The notes under the pieces were generated by a model. It was not told where the DNA came from. It was given only the letters and a program-made list of their open reading frames with translations, and ran no database searches. The translations under genes and the position numbers were made by a program. Source: Spirochaetaceae bacterium (GTDB taxonomy: Bacteria > Spirochaetota > Spirochaetia > DSM-27196 > PWMO01). Taken from it: a stretch of 14,571 nucleotides of DNA. The stretch covers positions 1-14,571 of the forward strand of contig PWMO01000334.1 in assembly GCA_003558175.1 (NCBI GenBank), read 5' to 3'. Positions 14,025-14,571 of this stretch are shown here, one piece after another (position 1 is the first letter of the stretch; each line of letters begins with the position of its first letter).

Positions 14025-14079
14025 GACCGTCCGCACGCCACGCGCTGCGGGCCGGTAATTCGTTGCTTTGTATCTATTT

Positions 14080-14153
<74 letters not shown>

Positions 14154-14186
14154 GTCGCTAAACGTTTTCCTCACCAAGAGTTAAAG

Positions 14187-14216
14187 CGCCACAGGCTGTA
14201 ACTGTGGCGTTTTTTT
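14187..14216 (+). terminator. Rho-independent terminator after tRNA-Val
   Basis: An 8-bp perfect stem CGCCACAG (14187-14194)/CTGTGGCG (14202-14209) with a 7-base loop is followed by seven T residues (14210-14216). It is the first clear terminator downstream of cheY, so it may end both the tRNA transcript and any che read-through. Confidence 0.9.
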
Positions 14217-14392
14217 GTGGCCGGAGGCTTACGAAGCTGTACGCACTTCCGCAATCCCACCGCAAGTTCGACATGCCTACGTGAAGATCCGGTCTCGTGG
14301 CAACGCCGCCCTGTGCTGTCGCGAGCCCATTCTCTCCCCGTACCCATGCCGTCCGGTACGTTCCATGGTACTATAGAAGCGAGGGTGCGGTT

Positions 14393-14571
14393 ATGAGCGT
14401 GACGGGGTTTTTGAGGCGTGTGGATTCTGCGGTGTGGGAATTGCCGGCCGATGCGCGGCCGGGCATGCGGGTGCCGGTGCGGGTCTACGCCAGCAAGAGC
14501 TTGATTGAGTCCATGGAAGAGACGGTCATCGATCAGGCGGCGAACGTGGCCTGTCTGCCGGGGATTGTAGG
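14393..14571 (+). CDS. rtcB: RtcB-family RNA ligase (N-terminal part, runs off the window)
   Basis: 59 complete codons are visible from ATG 14393, preceded by GAGGG (14381-14385) at 7-base spacing. VWELPADARPGMRVPVRVYA (14-33), SLIESMEETVIDQAANVACL (37-56, partly quoted) and the closing PGIVG match the start of bacterial RtcB proteins, where the next residues normally give the 'MPDAHWGYG' metal-binding region. RtcB joins RNA 2',3'-cyclic phosphate or 3'-phosphate ends to 5'-OH ends using GTP and manganese, in RNA repair and, in some organisms, tRNA splicing. The catalytic histidine and metal ligands lie beyond the right edge, so integrity cannot be checked. I see no convincing -35/-10 pair in the 176 bases after the tRNA terminator. 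Confidence 0.8.
   Translation, partial: MSVTGFLRRVDSAVWELPADARPGMRVPVRVYASKSLIESMEETVIDQAANVACLPGIV

Noticed and set aside
14340-14392. Promoter for rtcB with TACTAT (14369-14374) as -10
   Set aside because: No recognisable -35 at 16-18 bases upstream, so I could not support it as a feature.

Overview
The window most likely comes from a GC-rich, free-living or environmental spirochaete (Spirochaeta-type rather than Borrelia). The main evidence is a recognisable FlaA, the outer sheath protein of periplasmic flagellar filaments that is characteristic of spirochaetes. It is supported by a cheA-cheW-cheX-cheY operon in the order known from Treponema, with a CheW fused to a CheR-like domain, a long-P3 CheA and a CheY with an N-terminal extension. 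The amidase - GerMN protein - flaA order also matches, as I remember it, the region around flaA in Treponema pallidum. I ran no database search.

Layout. (1) Bases 1-3687 (+): a tightly coupled surface-sugar cluster. It holds the 3' end of an SpsF/NeuA-type cytidylyltransferase, a PseG-like protein fused to a zinc-ribbon SAM methyltransferase, and an ATP-grasp ligase. Both junctions are 4-base ATGA overlaps. (2) Bases 3692-5315 (+): a secreted Amidase_3 peptidoglycan hydrolase, starting 4 bases after the ATP-grasp stop, and a membrane-anchored GerMN-domain protein. (3) Bases 5289-6538 (+): flaA with its own near-consensus sigma-70 promoter, whose -10 box contains the stop codon of the previous gene, and a strong rho-independent terminator after a structured 3' UTR. 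(4) Bases 6703-8737 (-): two unrecognised, probably outer-membrane beta-barrel proteins, one base apart, reading back toward flaA. (5) Bases 8738-8957: a divergent intergenic region with sigma-28-like candidates in both directions and a mini-ORF whose stop overlaps the cheA start. (6) Bases 8958-13965 (+): cheA, cheW-cheR-like fusion, cheX, cheY. (7) Bases 13992-14216: tRNA-Val(GAC) with promoter and terminator. (8) Bases 14393-end: start of an RtcB-family RNA ligase gene.

How the genes work together: most of the window concerns motility. The che genes sense and signal (CheA kinase, CheW-type coupling, CheY response, CheX phosphatase) and FlaA coats the filament. The amidase and GerMN protein may remodel the cell wall around periplasmic flagella. 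The sugar cluster could make or modify a nonulosonate-type glycan; a flagellin glycan is an attractive but unproven target. The two barrels lie between flaA and the che operon and carry a candidate flagellar sigma-28 promoter, so they may be co-regulated with motility. I see no insertion sequence, phage, CRISPR array or integrase.
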